Positions 8,112-18,957 of a stretch of DNA of 64,000 nt are shown here, in pieces (within the stretch, counting starts at the first letter, position 1; each line of letters opens with the position of its first letter). A program made the position numbers and the translations under genes. The notes below the pieces were generated by a model. The model did no database searches. It was not told the origin of the DNA and saw only the letters and a program-made list of their open reading frames with translations. The DNA comes from Acaudatibacter sp963835495 (GTDB lineage: Bacteria > Pseudomonadota > Alphaproteobacteria > Caulobacterales > Caulobacteraceae), in the NCBI GenBank assembly GCA_963835495.1, contig CAWIFQ010000003.1, forward strand, positions 62,001 through 126,000. The letters run 5' to 3'.

Positions 8112-9191
8112 ATGACCCGGCAGATGCAGTCCGACTACATGGACTTCGCCAAGTTCGGCGCCGAGGCGCGCTACAACCTGGCGACCAGTGGCGTGGCGAG
8201 CGTCGATCTCGCCGACCTGGGCCTGACCTGGAGCGACCTGGCCTTGCACGGCCCCAACGCCGGCGGCTACCGACCGCTGGTGGAGACCGTCGCGTCCCGG
8301 TTCGGGGTCGATCCGGCCTGCGTCGTGATGCCGGGCGGCGGCGCGTCGTTCGCCAACCACCTGGCATTGGCGGCGCTGGTCTCGCCGGGCGACGAGGTGC
8401 TGGTCGAGTGGCCGTCCTACGAGCTGCTCAGCTCGACCCTGGGCTATCTGCAGGCCGACATCCGCCGCTTCGAGCGCCGCCTGGACCAGGCCTGGCGGCT
8501 CGATCCCTACCGCGTCGAGGCCGCGCTGACGCCGAAGACCAAGCTCGTGGTGCTGACCAACCTGCACAATCCAACCGGCGCCTACGCCGACGACGCCACG
8601 ATCGGCGCCATCGCCGCGGCCGCCGCCAAGGTCGGCGCGACGGTGTTCGTCGACGAGGTCTACCGCGAGCTGATGTTCGTCGACGACGAGGCGGCGGAGA
8701 CCTCGTTCCGCGCGGACGGCAACATCATCGTCACCTCCAGCCTGACCAAGGCCTACGGCGTCACCGGCCTGCGCTGCGGCTGGATCCTCGCGCCGGCGGC
8801 GCTGGCGCAGCGGATGCGGCGGCTCAACGACCTCTTTGGCGTGCACCCGCCGCACATCGCCGAGCGGATGTCGGTGGTGGCGTTCGCGCGGTTGCCGCAG
8901 CTGCGGGCGAGGGCCAACGTGCTGATCGACGCCGGCCGCGCCGCCTACCTCGCCGTGCTCGGCGACCACCCCAAGCTCAGCCAGGTCGTCTTCAAGCAGG
9001 GCACGACCGTCTTCCCGCGCCTGGCCGAGGGCGACGGCGACCACTTCTTCCACCGCCTGACAGAGAAGTTCGAGACCAGCGTCGTACCCGGCCGCTTCTT
9101 CGGCCTCACCCGCCACATCCGCATCGGCCTCGCCGGCGACCCCCACGCCACCCGCATCGGCCTGGGACGGGTGGCGGCGGCGCTGGAGTAG
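8112..9191 (+). CDS. PLP-dependent aminotransferase, class I/II
   Basis: Fold-type I aminotransferase, 359 residues, cytoplasmic. Visible are the NPTG motif at 153-156, Asp181 in VFVDEVY, and the PLP-binding Lys213 in SSLTKAYGVTGLRCGW. The start ATG 8112 follows a good ribosome site (GGAGAGG); the open frame further upstream runs through the R2 repeat and is rejected. The small N-terminal region (MDFAKFGAEARYNLATSGV) resembles aminotransferases of uncertain substrate. No pathway neighbour is present. Confidence 0.88.
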   Translation: MTRQMQSDYMDFAKFGAEARYNLATSGVASVDLADLGLTWSDLALHGPNAGGYRPLVETVASRFGVDPACVVMPGGGASFANHLALAALVSPGDEVLVEWPSYELLSSTLGYLQADIRRFERRLDQAWRLDPYRVEAALTPKTKLVVLTNLHNPTGAYADDATIGAIAAAAAKVGATVFVDEVYRELMFVDDEAAETSFRADGNIIVTSSLTKAYGVTGLRCGWILAPAALAQRMRRLNDLFGVHPPHIAERMSVVAFARLPQLRARANVLIDAGRAAYLAVLGDHPKLSQVVFKQGTTVFPRLAEGDGDHFFHRLTEKFETSVVPGRFFGLTRHIRIGLAGDPHATRIGLGRVAAALE

Positions 9192-9231
9192 CTTCGCTTC
9201 CCCCCCTCCCCGCAGGAGGCGGCCGACTGTA

Positions 9232-10132
9232 CTAGCCGCGGCCGCGTAACGCCCGTTCCAGCGCCGCGTAGTCGGCATAACCCGTCGCGGGCGCGGCCAG
9301 CTCGGCCCACTTCGCGTCCAGCGCCGCGCCGATCGTCGCCGGGAGCTCGGCCTTGTGTCCGCCGACGCCGCCTTTGCGCACCTTGGCGGAGTCGCTGCCC
9401 GGCGGCAGGTTGCAACGCCGCTCGGTGACCTCGCGCATCATGAAGTCGTCGAACCGATCCTTGTGCGCCAGCATGTAGGCGATCGAACTGCGCTCCAGCG
9501 TCAGCGCGAGCAGCGCGTCGTCCAGCGGCAGGCCGCAGAAGGCGGCGAGGCGTCGGATGTGCCCCTCGGGGTCGGCGGTCATGCCTTCGTAGGAGAACAT
9601 CAGCACGTTCGGATCGTCGCGGACGTTCCACCAGCTGACGAGGTGCTTCCAGTACTCGCCGTGCTCGGCCCAGCTCGCCGCGAAGTCCTCGATCGACACC
9701 GCCCCGGGCTCCAGGAACCAGCCCTCCATGAACCGGTACATCGACACCAGCGCGTCCTTGGGGTCGCGCAGCGAGACCACGTATTTCGCGCCTTTGGGCA
9801 CGGCGTCGTAGCCGAGATGGCTCTTGAAACCGCGCGGCTGCGCCCGCTGCGGGGCGTCGAGCGCGACCCCGACCACCTTGGCCATCTCGATCCAGGGCAC
9901 GACGCGCGAGATGTCGTCGAAGTCCATGTCCCCGCCGGTGCGCAGGGTGTGGAAGGTCTGCTGCAGCCAGGTGGTGCCGCACTTGCCGAACGGGGTGATG
10001 ACGATGTCGGTAGGCCTGGGCCGATAGGACTTCGATCGCCCGCGGCGGGGATTCCTCCGGCGCGACCATCCGGATGCGGATCTCGTTCCATTCGGCGATG
10101 CTGCGCGCACGGCGCGGCGCTATGACGTCCAT
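9232..10132 (-). CDS. Sulfotransferase family protein (frameshifted)
   Basis: Transfers sulfate from PAPS to a small molecule. The PAPS-binding loop is DIVITPFGKCGTTWLQQTF, followed by GAKYVVSLRDPKDALVSMYRF (3'-phosphate site). The final third has the usual KVRKGGVGGHK segment. The N-terminus from ATG 10132 (MDVIAPRRARSIAEWNEIR) is in a different frame from the body. The frames meet within 10024-10032 near the sequence GTCCTAT, and one base too many there explains the break. Across the break the product is about 300 residues, normal for the family. Confidence 0.82.
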
Positions 10133-10257
10133 GACCTAGCCCCCAATCGGCCGATGATCCTCGGTGCGATCGCGCCATCTGCGGCGCCGCGGCGCTGCGA
10201 GTCCAGCTGAGCCCAGGCTTTCTGTATTCAGAATTCCTGAGGCCGCCGAAGCGATGG

Positions 10258-11531
10258 CTAGGCGTCGGTGATCAGCCTCGCGCCCCGCTGATAGGTCACG
10301 TAGCTCCATAGCCAGTCGAGCGCGACGAAGAAGCGGGCGCGCAGGCCGATCAGGAAGTAGATGTGGATGAAGCCCCAGAACAGCCAGCCGGCGAGCCCGG
10401 TCAGCTCCAGCGGGCCCACTTTCACCACCGCCGCGCCGCGGCCGATCGTGGCCAGATCGCCCGCGTGCCGATAGCGGAACGGCGGCGGTGGCGGGCGCCC
10501 TGCCAGCCGCCGGGCGATCAGATGGCCGACATAGGCCCCCATCTGCTTCGCCGCCGGGGCGATCCCCGGGATCGGCCGTGCGTCCGGCGAGCCGGGCGCC
10601 GCCGCATCGCCGATCACGAAGATGTCCGGATAGCCGGGCAACGACAGATCCGCCGCCACCCGCGCCCGTCCGGCCCGGTCGTGCTCGCCCGGCAGACCGG
10701 CCAGCAGCGGTGCGGCCCGCACGCCGGCGGCCCACAGCACGGTCGCCGCCGCGATCCGCCCGCCATCGAGCGTGACCCCGGCCGCATCGATGTCCACCAC
10801 CTTGGCGGCGGTCATCACCTCGACCCCGTAGCGGGCGAGGCGGCGGGCGGCGTCCGCGGCCAGGCGCTCGGGGAAGGTCGGCAGGATGCGCGGACCGGCT
10901 TCCACCAGCACGATGCGCGACGCCGCCGGATCGATGTGACGGAACTCCGACTTCAGCGCGTCGCGGGCGATCTCGGCGATGGCGCCGGCCAGCTCGACCC
11001 CGGTCGGCCCGCCGCCCACTACGACGAAGGTGGTGAGCTCCGGCGGCGCCCATCCCCGCCGGTCACTTCCTTGCCGGCGAGTTCGGCGCGCTCGAACGCG
11101 GACAGGATCCGCCGGCGGATGTCGAGCCCGTCCTCGAGCGTCTTCAGGCCTGGGGCGAAGGCTTCCCAGCCGTCGCGGCCGAAATAGGAGTGGGCGGCGC
11201 CGGCGGCGATCACCAGCTGGTCGTAGCCGATCGTCCCGCCCTCGGTGAACACCTGATGCGCGGCGGGATCGACGCCGACCACCCGGCTCATCAGCACCTG
11301 GGCGTTGGCCTGGGTCTTCAGCAGATGCCGGATCGGCCAGGCGATCGCGGCGGGCGAGAGGGCGGCGGTGGCGACCTGGTAGAGCAGCGGCTGGAAGGTG
11401 TGATGGTTCTTGGCGTCGATCACCACCACGTCGGCGGCGGCGTGGGCCAGCGCCCGCGCCGCCTCCAGCCCGCCGAACCCGGCGCCGACAATGACCACCC
11501 GAGGCCGGTTCGCGGCCGCCTGCTGCGCCAT
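10258..11531 (-). CDS. ndh: NAD(P)H dehydrogenase type II, FAD-dependent (frameshifted)
   Basis: Non-proton-pumping NADH:quinone oxidoreductase at the inner membrane. The N-terminal part (from ATG 11531) has the FAD motif VVIVGAGFGGLEAAR and HHTFQPLLYQVATAAL. The second part has the NADH motif FVVVGGGPTGVELAGA, VLWAAGVRA, IFVIGDAAA and a C-terminal membrane-contact region WLFWGFIHIYFLIGLRARF. The two parts are in different frames and join near 11051-11061 in a G-rich run where one base appears to be missing. Total length, about 424 residues, matches Ndh. Its catalytic motifs are all intact. Confidence 0.87.
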
Positions 11532-11594
11532 CTCGATTCCCCACCGCGGACAACAAGAGCGCGCTAGTCCAGACGGGCTGCTGCTTCAACCGTC

Positions 11595-11723
11595 GTCACC
11601 CCGGCCAAGCGGCGCGAGCCGCGTCGAGCCGGGGCCGGACCGGCCAGTTCCAAGACGATATCCAGCGAGGCGGGCGCGCGTCCGGCCCCGGGTCTGCGCG
11701 CTTCGCGCTTCGCCCGGGGTGAC
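11595..11723. repeat. Intergenic inverted repeat, family R1, copy 3
   Basis: 129 bp with GTCACCCCGG / CCGGGGTGAC ends, upstream of ndh. The arms are in the opposite relative orientation to copy 1: the segment rich in GCGCGAGCCGCGTCGAGCC is at the left here and at the right in copy 1. Confidence 0.8.
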
Positions 11724-11763
11724 GGCGTCCAGCGGCAGGGCTCAGCATGAGCCAAACGCGCGC

Positions 11764-12132
11764 CTACGCCTTGCGCTGCCCCGGGTCGTAGAAGAACGTC
11801 TCCTCGGCGATCTTGTCGCCGCGCCAGGTCTGCCAGGCGGTCTCCTCCATCCGCATCTTGCTCCCGTCCTTGAACACGAAGCTGAAGCGCCAGCGCACGG
11901 CGACGTGGTCGCCGTCGATCAGCGGGCCGCCGAGCAGCTCGGTCTCGACGCTCTCGGCGCGGGCCAGGATGCCGGCTTCCTGCGCCATCAGCGCCTCGCG
12001 GCCGCCCTGGCGCGGCGGGGCCTGGTTTTCCTGCATCCAGGCGTCGTCGTGATACCAGTCGCGGATGGCGCCGACGTGGTCGCCGGAAACCACCTGGGCG
12101 ATGAAGGCGTTGACGGTCTCGCGGCTGGGCAT
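11764..12132 (-). CDS. NTF2/SnoaL-like fold protein
   Basis: 122-residue protein of the nuclear-transport-factor-2-like superfamily. The start helix (SRETVNAFIAQVVSGD) is followed by AIRDWYHDDAWMQENQ and a C-terminal sheet with VAVRWRFSFVF and EETAWQTWRGDKIAEETFFYDP. Members are cytoplasmic; some are ketosteroid-isomerase-like enzymes, many have no known role. The conserved WYHDDA segment is typical of SnoaL-like polyketide-associated or stress proteins. It is transcribed divergently from the glucan biosynthesis gene at 12194. Confidence 0.72.
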   Translation of the reverse strand: MPSRETVNAFIAQVVSGDHVGAIRDWYHDDAWMQENQAPPRQGGREALMAQEAGILARAESVETELLGGPLIDGDHVAVRWRFSFVFKDGSKMRMEETAWQTWRGDKIAEETFFYDPGQRKA

Positions 12133-12193
12133 GGGGTTTCTCCCACTATTGAAGGGTCGATCTGTGGCCGGAATTGCAGTCTAACCCGCCGCC

Positions 12194-13788
12194 ATGCGCC
12201 ACGGGTCCGCCTTCGATAAACCTCTCCCCGCCCATCCATTGTCAGCAGAGTTCAGCCGCCGCGCGGCCTTGGCGACCTTGCTGGCGCTCGCCGTGGCGAG
12301 GCCCGCGAACGCCGCGGCCTGGCCCTCGGAAACGCCGCTTGGACCGCCGCAGCCATTCTCGTTCGATCGGCTGAAATCGCAGGCGCGCGACCTGGCGCGC
12401 CGGGCCTACCGGCCGGCGCCGAGCCCGCCGCCGGCCCTGGTCCACGCGATCGATTACGACGCGTTCGGCCAGATCGTCTATCGGCCGTCGGCGACGCTTT
12501 GGGGCGCCGATCCGGGCGACCACGGCGTGCGTTTCTTCCCGATCGGCCGGCCGGCGGGGACGCCGATCGCCGTGCATGTCGTCTCCGGCGGCCAGGCGCG
12601 CGCCGTGACCTACTCGCCCGGCCTGTTCGACATGCCGGCGGACTCCCCGCTGCGCAAGCTGGGCGATGCGGCCGGCTTCGCCGGCTTCAAGGTGCTGAAC
12701 GCCGACCACCGCACCGACTGGATCGCCTATCTCGGCGCCGTCCTATTTCCGCTCGGCCGATCCGTTCAACCAGTACGGCCTGTCGGCGCGCGGCCTGGCG
12801 ATCGACACCGCCACCGCGAAGGCCGAGGAGTTCCCGATCTTCACCTCGTTCTGGCTGGAGCGCGATCCGGCGGGCGAGCTGGTGGTCTACGCGCTGCTGG
12901 ACGGACCCAGCGTCGCCGGCGCCTACCGCATCGGCCACCGCCGATCGCCCGCCGGCCTGGCGCAGGACATCGAGGCCGAGCTGCATTTCCGCCGGCCGGT
13001 ATCCCGGCTCGGGATCGCGCCGCTGACCAGCATGTACTGGTACGGTCAGTCCGACCGCACCCCGGCCGACGACTGGCGCCCGCAGATCCACGACAGCGAC
13101 GGCCTCGCGATCTGGACCGGCGCCGGCGAGCGGATCTGGCGGCCGCTGGCCAACCCGCCGGTGGTCAAGGTCAACGCGTTCCTGGACCGCGGGCCCAAGG
13201 GCTTCGGCCTGATGCAGCGCGACCGCAACTTCGAGGACTACCAGGACGACGGCGTCTTCTACGACAAGCGCCCCAGCGCCTGGGTCGAACCGGTCGGCGA
13301 CTGGGGGGCGGGGTCGGTGCAGCTGGTCGAGTTGCCGACGACCGGCGAGGCGGACGACAACATCGTCGCCTTCTGGGTTCCGGCGGCGCCGGTCAAGGCC
13401 GGGCAGAGCCAGACGGTGCGCTATCGCCTGCACTGGGCCAAGGAGGAGCCGACCGCGTCAACCGTCGCCCGCGTGGTGGCGACCCGCTCAGGCGAGGGCG
13501 GGCGCCCGGGCCAGCCGATCCCGCCCGGCCGGCGCAAGTTCGTGCTCGACTTCGCCGGCCCAAGCCTGGCCGGACTCACCCGCCAGAGCGGCGTGACGCC
13601 GGTGGTGTCCTTAAGCGTCGGGCAGCCGATCGAGGCCGCGGCCTACCCGGTCGAGGGCGCCGATCGCTGGCGGCTGATGTTCGACTACGAGGCGCCGCCC
13701 AGGACCACGCTCGACCTGCGCGCCGCTGCTCAGCCGCGGCGGCCAGGCGCTGACCGAAACCTGGATCTACCAGGTCGTCACTGGCTGA
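12194..13788 (+). CDS. Periplasmic glucan biosynthesis protein, OpgG/OpgD family (two frameshifts)
   Basis: Periplasmic protein that shapes the glucan backbone made by OpgH. An SRRAALATLLALAVARPANA stretch at residues 21-40 looks like a Tat signal, which favours OpgD over OpgG. Family blocks follow: FSFDRLKSQARDLA, FGQIVYRPSATLW, GVRFFPIGRPAGTPI, GLSARGLAIDT, LTSMYWYG, DWRPQIHDSDGLAIWTG, RDRNFEDYQDDGVFYDKRPS and LTETWIYQVVTG at the end. They are spread over three frames. Breaks near 12737-12742 and 13718-13726 each fit one surplus base. Its last 22 bp overlap the convergent opgH gene. Confidence 0.85.
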
Positions 13789-15870
13789 CGCCGCGCCGCG
13801 ACGAGCGGGTCGTGACTGCTCCACGCCCGCGATGTCGCCGGCTGGTAGACCGGCGTCGGCTCGCGGAACATCGCGTCGATCTGGCGGCGGATCGGCGACT
13901 CCTCGGCGTAGGCGCGGCGCAGGGCCAGCGAGCGCTCCAGCACCAGCGGCGGCTCCTCGTCCTCGGGGATCTGGAACAGCCCGCGGCGCCGCAGGAACGA
14001 GCCGACCTTCGGTCGTGAGGTGTGCAGCGACAGCAGGGCCGAGAGCGCCAGGCTGAGGAAGATCGGGCTGGCCCAGATCAGGAAGTACTTGCTGACCAGC
14101 AGCGCGCCGAGCGCGCCGCCGACGCCCAGCACCACGTGGCCGCGGTGGGCGCGCCAGGCGTCGCGGCCGGTGAGCTCGGCGCCTTCGCGGCGCTGGGCGC
14201 TCCAGCCGCTGTCGCGCCCGGCCAGCACCTCGGCGACGGCGACGGACTGCATCACCATCATCACCGGCGTCATCAGGATCGCGGCGATGCTCTCGGCCAC
14301 GAAGCCGGCCACGAGCTGGAAGACGCCGCCGAAACTGGCCCGGGTCCTGCGCGAGCCGATCGCCAGCAGCAGCGCCAGCGTCTTCGGCGCGACCAGCAGG
14401 GTCAGGGTGAACACGAACAGCGCGACCACCTCGCCGAACTCGGCCGACCGAAGCGTGACATGCTGGCTCGGCCAGATGATCGCCCCGCAGACCACCAGCG
14501 CCAGCCACAGCGCCGGCGCGAGATAGGCGAGGATGCCGCAGACCAGGTGCAGCCGGCTGACCCAGTGCAGGCCGGCGGCGGCCAGCACGCGGGCGTGCTG
14601 CAGATTGCCCTGGCACCAGCGGCGGTCGCGCAGCGCGGTGTCGAGCAGCGTCGGCGGCGTCTCCTCGTAGCTGCCGCCGAGGTCGGGCAGGGTGCGCACC
14701 GCCCAGCCGCGGCGACGCAGCAGCGCGGCCTCGATGAAGTCGTGGCTCATGATGTGGCCGCCGAACGGCTTGGGGCCGCTCAGGTGCGGCAGGCCGGCGC
14801 TCTCGGCGAAGGCCCGCACGCGGATCATCGCGTTGTGGCCCCAGTAGTTGCCCTCCGAACCCGACCACCAGGCCTGGCCGCGGGCGAACATCGGCCCGTA
14901 GAGCCGCGCAGGCGAACTGCTGCAGCCGCGCGAACGGGGTCTCGGCGTTGATGATGGTCGGCACGGTCTGGGCGAGGCCGAGGCCCGGCTCGCGCTCCAT
15001 CGTGCGGGTGAGCGCGGCGATGGTCTCGCCGGACATCAGGCTGTCGGCGTCCAGCACCAGCATGAACTCGTAGGCCGCGCCGTGGGTCTCGACCCAGTCG
15101 CCGATGTTGCCGGCCTTGCGGTCGGTGTTGGCCGCGCGGCGGCGGTAATAGACCTCGGGGCCGCCCTCCAGCCGCAGCCGAAGCCGCAGCAGGCCGGTGG
15201 CCTCGCCGCGGGCGACCTGCTCGTCGCGCGTGTCGCTGAGGATGAACACGTCATAGAGCGCCGCGAGACCCAGCCGGCGCAGGTCCTCGCCGATCGCCTG
15301 CGCGGCCGCCAGGATCAGGCCCGGATCCTCGTTGTAGGTCGGCAGCAGGATCGCCGTGCGGCTGGCGATCGGCCCGTCGAGCGGCGCGGCGGCGGCGCCC
15401 GCGCGCGACGCCAGGGTCGCCACGAACCCGGCGCTGGCGCTCATGAAGCCGTAGCCGACCCAGGCGCTGAGCACGGTCGAGAGGCCGAGCGTGGTCCACT
15501 CCATGAACGAAAGACCGCCCCGGCTCAGCACCTGGAACAGCGCGACGGCGACGACGGCGGCGATGGCGAGCGCGCCGGCGATCAGGATCACGCGGCGTGG
15601 TTCCATGCCCTTGGCGGCAAGTCGCCGGGCGGCCGGCGCGCGGCTCAGGTCCTGTTTCGGCATGGCGAGCGGCGACGCGAGCGGCGTCGAGCGCAGCGCG
15701 GGGTAGGACGAGCGTGACGTCGGCTGGCGCGGCGCGGCGGCCCGAGGCGGCGGCGCGGAGCGGGTTGGCGCGCGCTTGGCCCTGATGTCCGGACCTGAGA
15801 AGGCGGACCGCCAGCGATGCGCTTCTCCCAGCGCTTCGAGGCGGGCGTCGTCCCGCGCGATATCGACCAA
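13767..15870 (-). CDS. opgH: Glucan glucosyltransferase OpgH (frameshifted)
   Basis: Inner-membrane GT2-family enzyme that polymerises UDP-glucose into osmoregulated periplasmic glucan. After two N-terminal membrane segments (VILIAGALAIAAVVAVALF; TLGLSTVLSAWVGYGF) come AILLPTYNEDP, YEFMLVLDADSLMSG, GSEGNYWGHNAMIR and RRWCQGNLQH (the R/QxxRW motif), then several C-terminal membrane segments. The N-terminal half, from ATG 15870, and the C-terminal half are in different frames. They meet near 14905-14914, where one extra base is enough to explain the shift. About 700 residues in total. It is tail-to-tail with the OpgG/D gene rather than in the usual operon. Confidence 0.88.
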
Positions 15871-16147
15871 GCTATTCCCCGTTCACGACCACTGCACGCT
15901 ACGCGCACCGCCCCAGGGGGCGCGGCCGTGAGTCTCCACACAGCGTCGCCCTTGAAAGCTACCGTTCGGGCGAAAGCAAGGCGTATCGTGAAGCTGGCGT
16001 GACACCCGCGAGCGGGCCGCTGTCCCTGGATTGAAGCGTGGGCAGCTTCGCGCCGGACGCTGCGCGAAATCCGCGCACTGCTGTCGGCTTCGGCCGCTGC
16101 GGTTCGTCTTAATGCCGACAGAGCATCCATTCGGCGAAGGAGCCAGC

Positions 16148-16810
16148 ATGGCCGAGAGCGTCCCGATCCTCACCTATTTCCAGTTCCGGGGTCTCGGCGA
16201 GCCGATCCGGCTGCTGCTGGAGGATCTGGGCCTGCCTTACGAGGACCGCCGGATCGACCTCTTCAGCGACGCCTGGCCAAAGCTGTCGCCGACCCTGCCG
16301 TTCCGCCAGTTGCCGCGGCTGGAGATCGACGGGCTGACGCTGTTCCAGAGCCAGGCGATCCTGCGCTACCTGGCCCGCGCCCATGACCTTGGCGGCGCGA
16401 CCGAAGCCGAGCGCATCCGCTGCGACGTCGGCGTCGAGGCGGCGCGCGATGTGCAGCAACGGCTGTGGGATCATTTCTGGTCGCCCGGCTCCGACACCGA
16501 GGCCGCGGCGCAGGCCTTCGCGGCCGGCCAACTGGCGCAGGAACTCGCCAAGTTCGGCGGCTGGCTGGGCGACGCGCCCTATATCGGCGGCGCGCGGCCG
16601 CTGTTCGCCGACTACTTCGCACTCACCGTGCTCGACGAAGCGGGCGCCTTCTTCCCGGCGGCGCTGGAGCGGGCGCCGGTGCTGGCGGCCTACCGCCGGC
16701 GGATGCACGAGCGCCCCGGCATCGCCGCCTACATCGCCTCGGGCCGGCAGTCCAAGTCGTACGGCTTCGACACCATCCGCGGCATCCGCAGCCCCAAGCA
16801 ACAGGCCTAG
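16148..16810 (+). CDS. Glutathione S-transferase
   Basis: 220-residue cytosolic GST. The N-terminal thioredoxin-fold domain reads LTYFQFRGLGEPIRLLLEDLG with the tyrosine expected for the catalytic residue. It then has FRQLPRLEIDGLTLFQSQAILRYLAR, the cis-Pro and glutathione-binding segment of the Pi/Sigma/Alpha type. A helical C-terminal domain follows, with PLFADYFALTVLDEA. The start ATG 16148 is preceded by GAAGGAG at good spacing; a longer open frame upstream is not supported. The SMP-30 gene follows after 3 bp, so the two are probably co-transcribed. Confidence 0.9.
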   Translation: MAESVPILTYFQFRGLGEPIRLLLEDLGLPYEDRRIDLFSDAWPKLSPTLPFRQLPRLEIDGLTLFQSQAILRYLARAHDLGGATEAERIRCDVGVEAARDVQQRLWDHFWSPGSDTEAAAQAFAAGQLAQELAKFGGWLGDAPYIGGARPLFADYFALTVLDEAGAFFPAALERAPVLAAYRRRMHERPGIAAYIASGRQSKSYGFDTIRGIRSPKQQA

Positions 16811-16813
16811 CCG

Positions 16814-17611
16814 ATGCCCGAACTCACCCTGCTCGTCACCGACCGCGGCCTGGTCGAGTTGCCGCGCTGGCATGCGGGCCGGCTCTGGTTCGCCGACTGG
16901 ACCGCCGGCGAGATATTGCGGCTTGGCGACGATGGCCGGGCCGAGGTGATGGCCAGGGCCGCCGCGCCGCCGCTGTCGTTCGACTTCGCCGCCGACGGGC
17001 GGATGCTGATCGTCGCCTCGCAGGCCGGCCAGCTGCTGCGCCGCGAGCCGGACGGAGCGGTCACGCGGTTCGCGGATCTGGGCGGCGCCGGTTGGAACGA
17101 GATCGTCGTCGACGGCCGCGGCAACGCCTATGTCAACGGCCCCAGCCTGATGCTGGTCACGCCGGACGGTCGCGCCGAGGCCCAGGCGGCGGATTTCGCC
17201 TTCCCGAACGGCATGGCCGTCACACCCGACAACCAAACCCTGATCTGCGCCGAGTCCCACGCCCGCCGCCTCACCGCCTTCGACATCGCCGCCGATGGCC
17301 GGCTCTCAGGCCGGCGGGTCTGGGCCGATCTCGACGGCCCGCCGGATGGGATCTGCATCGATGAGACCGGCGCGGTCTGGTACGCCGATGTGCCCAACGC
17401 CTACTGCCGCCGGGTGCGCGAAGGCGGCGAAGTGCTGGACGAAGTGAAGCTCGATCGCGGCGGCTTCGCCTGCATGCTGGGCGGCCCGGACCGCCGCACC
17501 CTCTACATCACCGCCGCCAGCTGGTTCGGCATGGACCGGATGGGCGAAATGGGCGGCACGGGCCGCGTGTTCTCGGTCCCTGCGCCGGCGGGTGGGGCTG
17601 GGTGGCCGTAG
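16814..17611 (+). CDS. SMP-30/gluconolactonase-like beta-propeller protein
   Basis: 265-residue cytosolic six-bladed propeller. It shows the family's start (LVELPRWHAGRLWFADW), the central NGMAVTPDNQTLICAESHARRLTAFD block, and DGPPDGICIDETGAVWYAD. These contain the Glu, Asn and Asp residues that bind the divalent metal in SMP-30 lactonases. The real substrate (a sugar lactone or another ester) is not shown by the sequence. Tight coupling to the upstream GST suggests a shared detoxification or catabolic role; this is inference. Confidence 0.85.
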   Translation: MPELTLLVTDRGLVELPRWHAGRLWFADWTAGEILRLGDDGRAEVMARAAAPPLSFDFAADGRMLIVASQAGQLLRREPDGAVTRFADLGGAGWNEIVVDGRGNAYVNGPSLMLVTPDGRAEAQAADFAFPNGMAVTPDNQTLICAESHARRLTAFDIAADGRLSGRRVWADLDGPPDGICIDETGAVWYADVPNAYCRRVREGGEVLDEVKLDRGGFACMLGGPDRRTLYITAASWFGMDRMGEMGGTGRVFSVPAPAGGAGWP

Positions 17612-17615
17612 GGTC

Positions 17616-18858
17616 CTACTCCGCCGCCACCGGGCTCAGCAGGTGGTCCGTCCGCTCGGCCGCGCGGCCGGCGCCGAGCGCGAGGAAGATCGCCGGGGCG
17701 ACGATCAGGGCGCCGAGGTAGAAGGCGCCGTTGATGTTGAAGCCGAGCAGGCCCAGCCCCAGTTGCGGCCCGGTCACCCGGGCCAGCGCGCCGGTGGCGT
17801 TGTTGAGGCCCATGATCTGGCCCTGGTGGTCCGGGTCGATGCTGCGACTGAGCAGGGCGCCGGCGTTCGGGAAGGCCACCGACTGCGAAAGCGCCATCAG
17901 CGCCATCAGCGCCACGGTGACCGCGCCGCCGGGCGAGAACGGTTGCAGCGCGGTGCAGATCACCGAGCCGGCCATGCCGACGGCCAGCATCCGCGATTCC
18001 CCGAACCTTCGCGACAGCGGCCCGGTCAGCATGAACTGGCAGCAGGCCGAGACCGCCCCGGTGATGCCGAAGCACAGGCCGACGTCGCGCGGCTGCCAGT
18101 TGAAGCGGGCGTGGGCCCAGAGCGCGAAGGTGCTCTCGATGGCGGTGAAGGCGACTCCCACCGCGAACGTCAGCAGCATCAGCCTAGCCACCACCGGATG
18201 GCGCATGGCGAAGCCCAGCATCACCCAGCGGCTGGTCTGGGCGCCGACGTGCCGCCGCCGCGCCCGGCTTTCCTTGACCACCAGCGCGATGCCGATCGCC
18301 GAGCAGGCGCACAGCGCCGAGGAGAGCAGCAGCGGCAGGTGATAGCCGGCGGTCCCCAGCGAGGGCCTGGCCAGCGTCCCGCCGACAAACGGACCGAGGA
18401 TGAAGCCGAGATTGTAGGCCGCGCCGAGCCGCGCCATCCGGCCCAGCGCGCAGCTCGACCGGCGTCACGTCGGCGATGTAGCCCTGCACCACCGAGCCGT
18501 TGCCTGCGCACATGCCGCCCACGACCCGGATCGCCACCGCGGCCCAGATGTTGGGTGCGAAGGCCAGCGCGCCGTAGCAGAGGCAATTGGCCGTGACGGT
18601 CCAGATCAGGATCGGCTTGCGTCCGACCCGATCCGACAGACGCCCCCAGAACGGCTCGCCGACGAACGAGCCGATCGAATAGGCCGAGAACACCAGCCCG
18701 ATCTCCCAGGGCGCGGCGTGGAACGAGGCGGCGTAGAACGGCAGGAACGGCACGATCACGCCGAACCCGAGCATGTTGATGAACATCACCGACAGCAGGG
18801 TGTAGAGCGCGGCGGCAGACGACCGCCCGCCCGTCGAAGCTTCCGGCTCGGCGGTCAT
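17616..18858 (-). CDS. MFS transporter, TetA-like drug/H+ antiporter type (frameshifted)
   Basis: Twelve-segment inner-membrane secondary transporter. The first half shows LLSVMFINMLGFGVIVPFLP and GRLSDRVGRKPI (motif A), then MCAGNGSVVQGYIADVTP. The second half carries the GAAYNLGFILGPFVGG motif typical of TetA-like exporters. The halves are in different frames and join near 18437-18450, where one extra base would explain the shift. Joined, the protein is about 413 residues. An upstream ATG at 18894 is possible, but MTAEPEAS at 18858 is the more usual start. The substrate is unknown. Confidence 0.85.
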
Positions 18859-18957
18859 GTGACGGCTGATAAGCTGGCTCGGCGAGCGGAGCAAGGCGCG
18901 CTCGCCCTCGCAGCGGCGAGTCGCCGCGACTGTGGCCGAAGCTCCTCGCTTCGGCGA

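Noticed and set aside
15871..16147. Small RNA or tRNA between opgH and the GST gene
   Set aside because: No cloverleaf or terminator pattern could be supported by eye.
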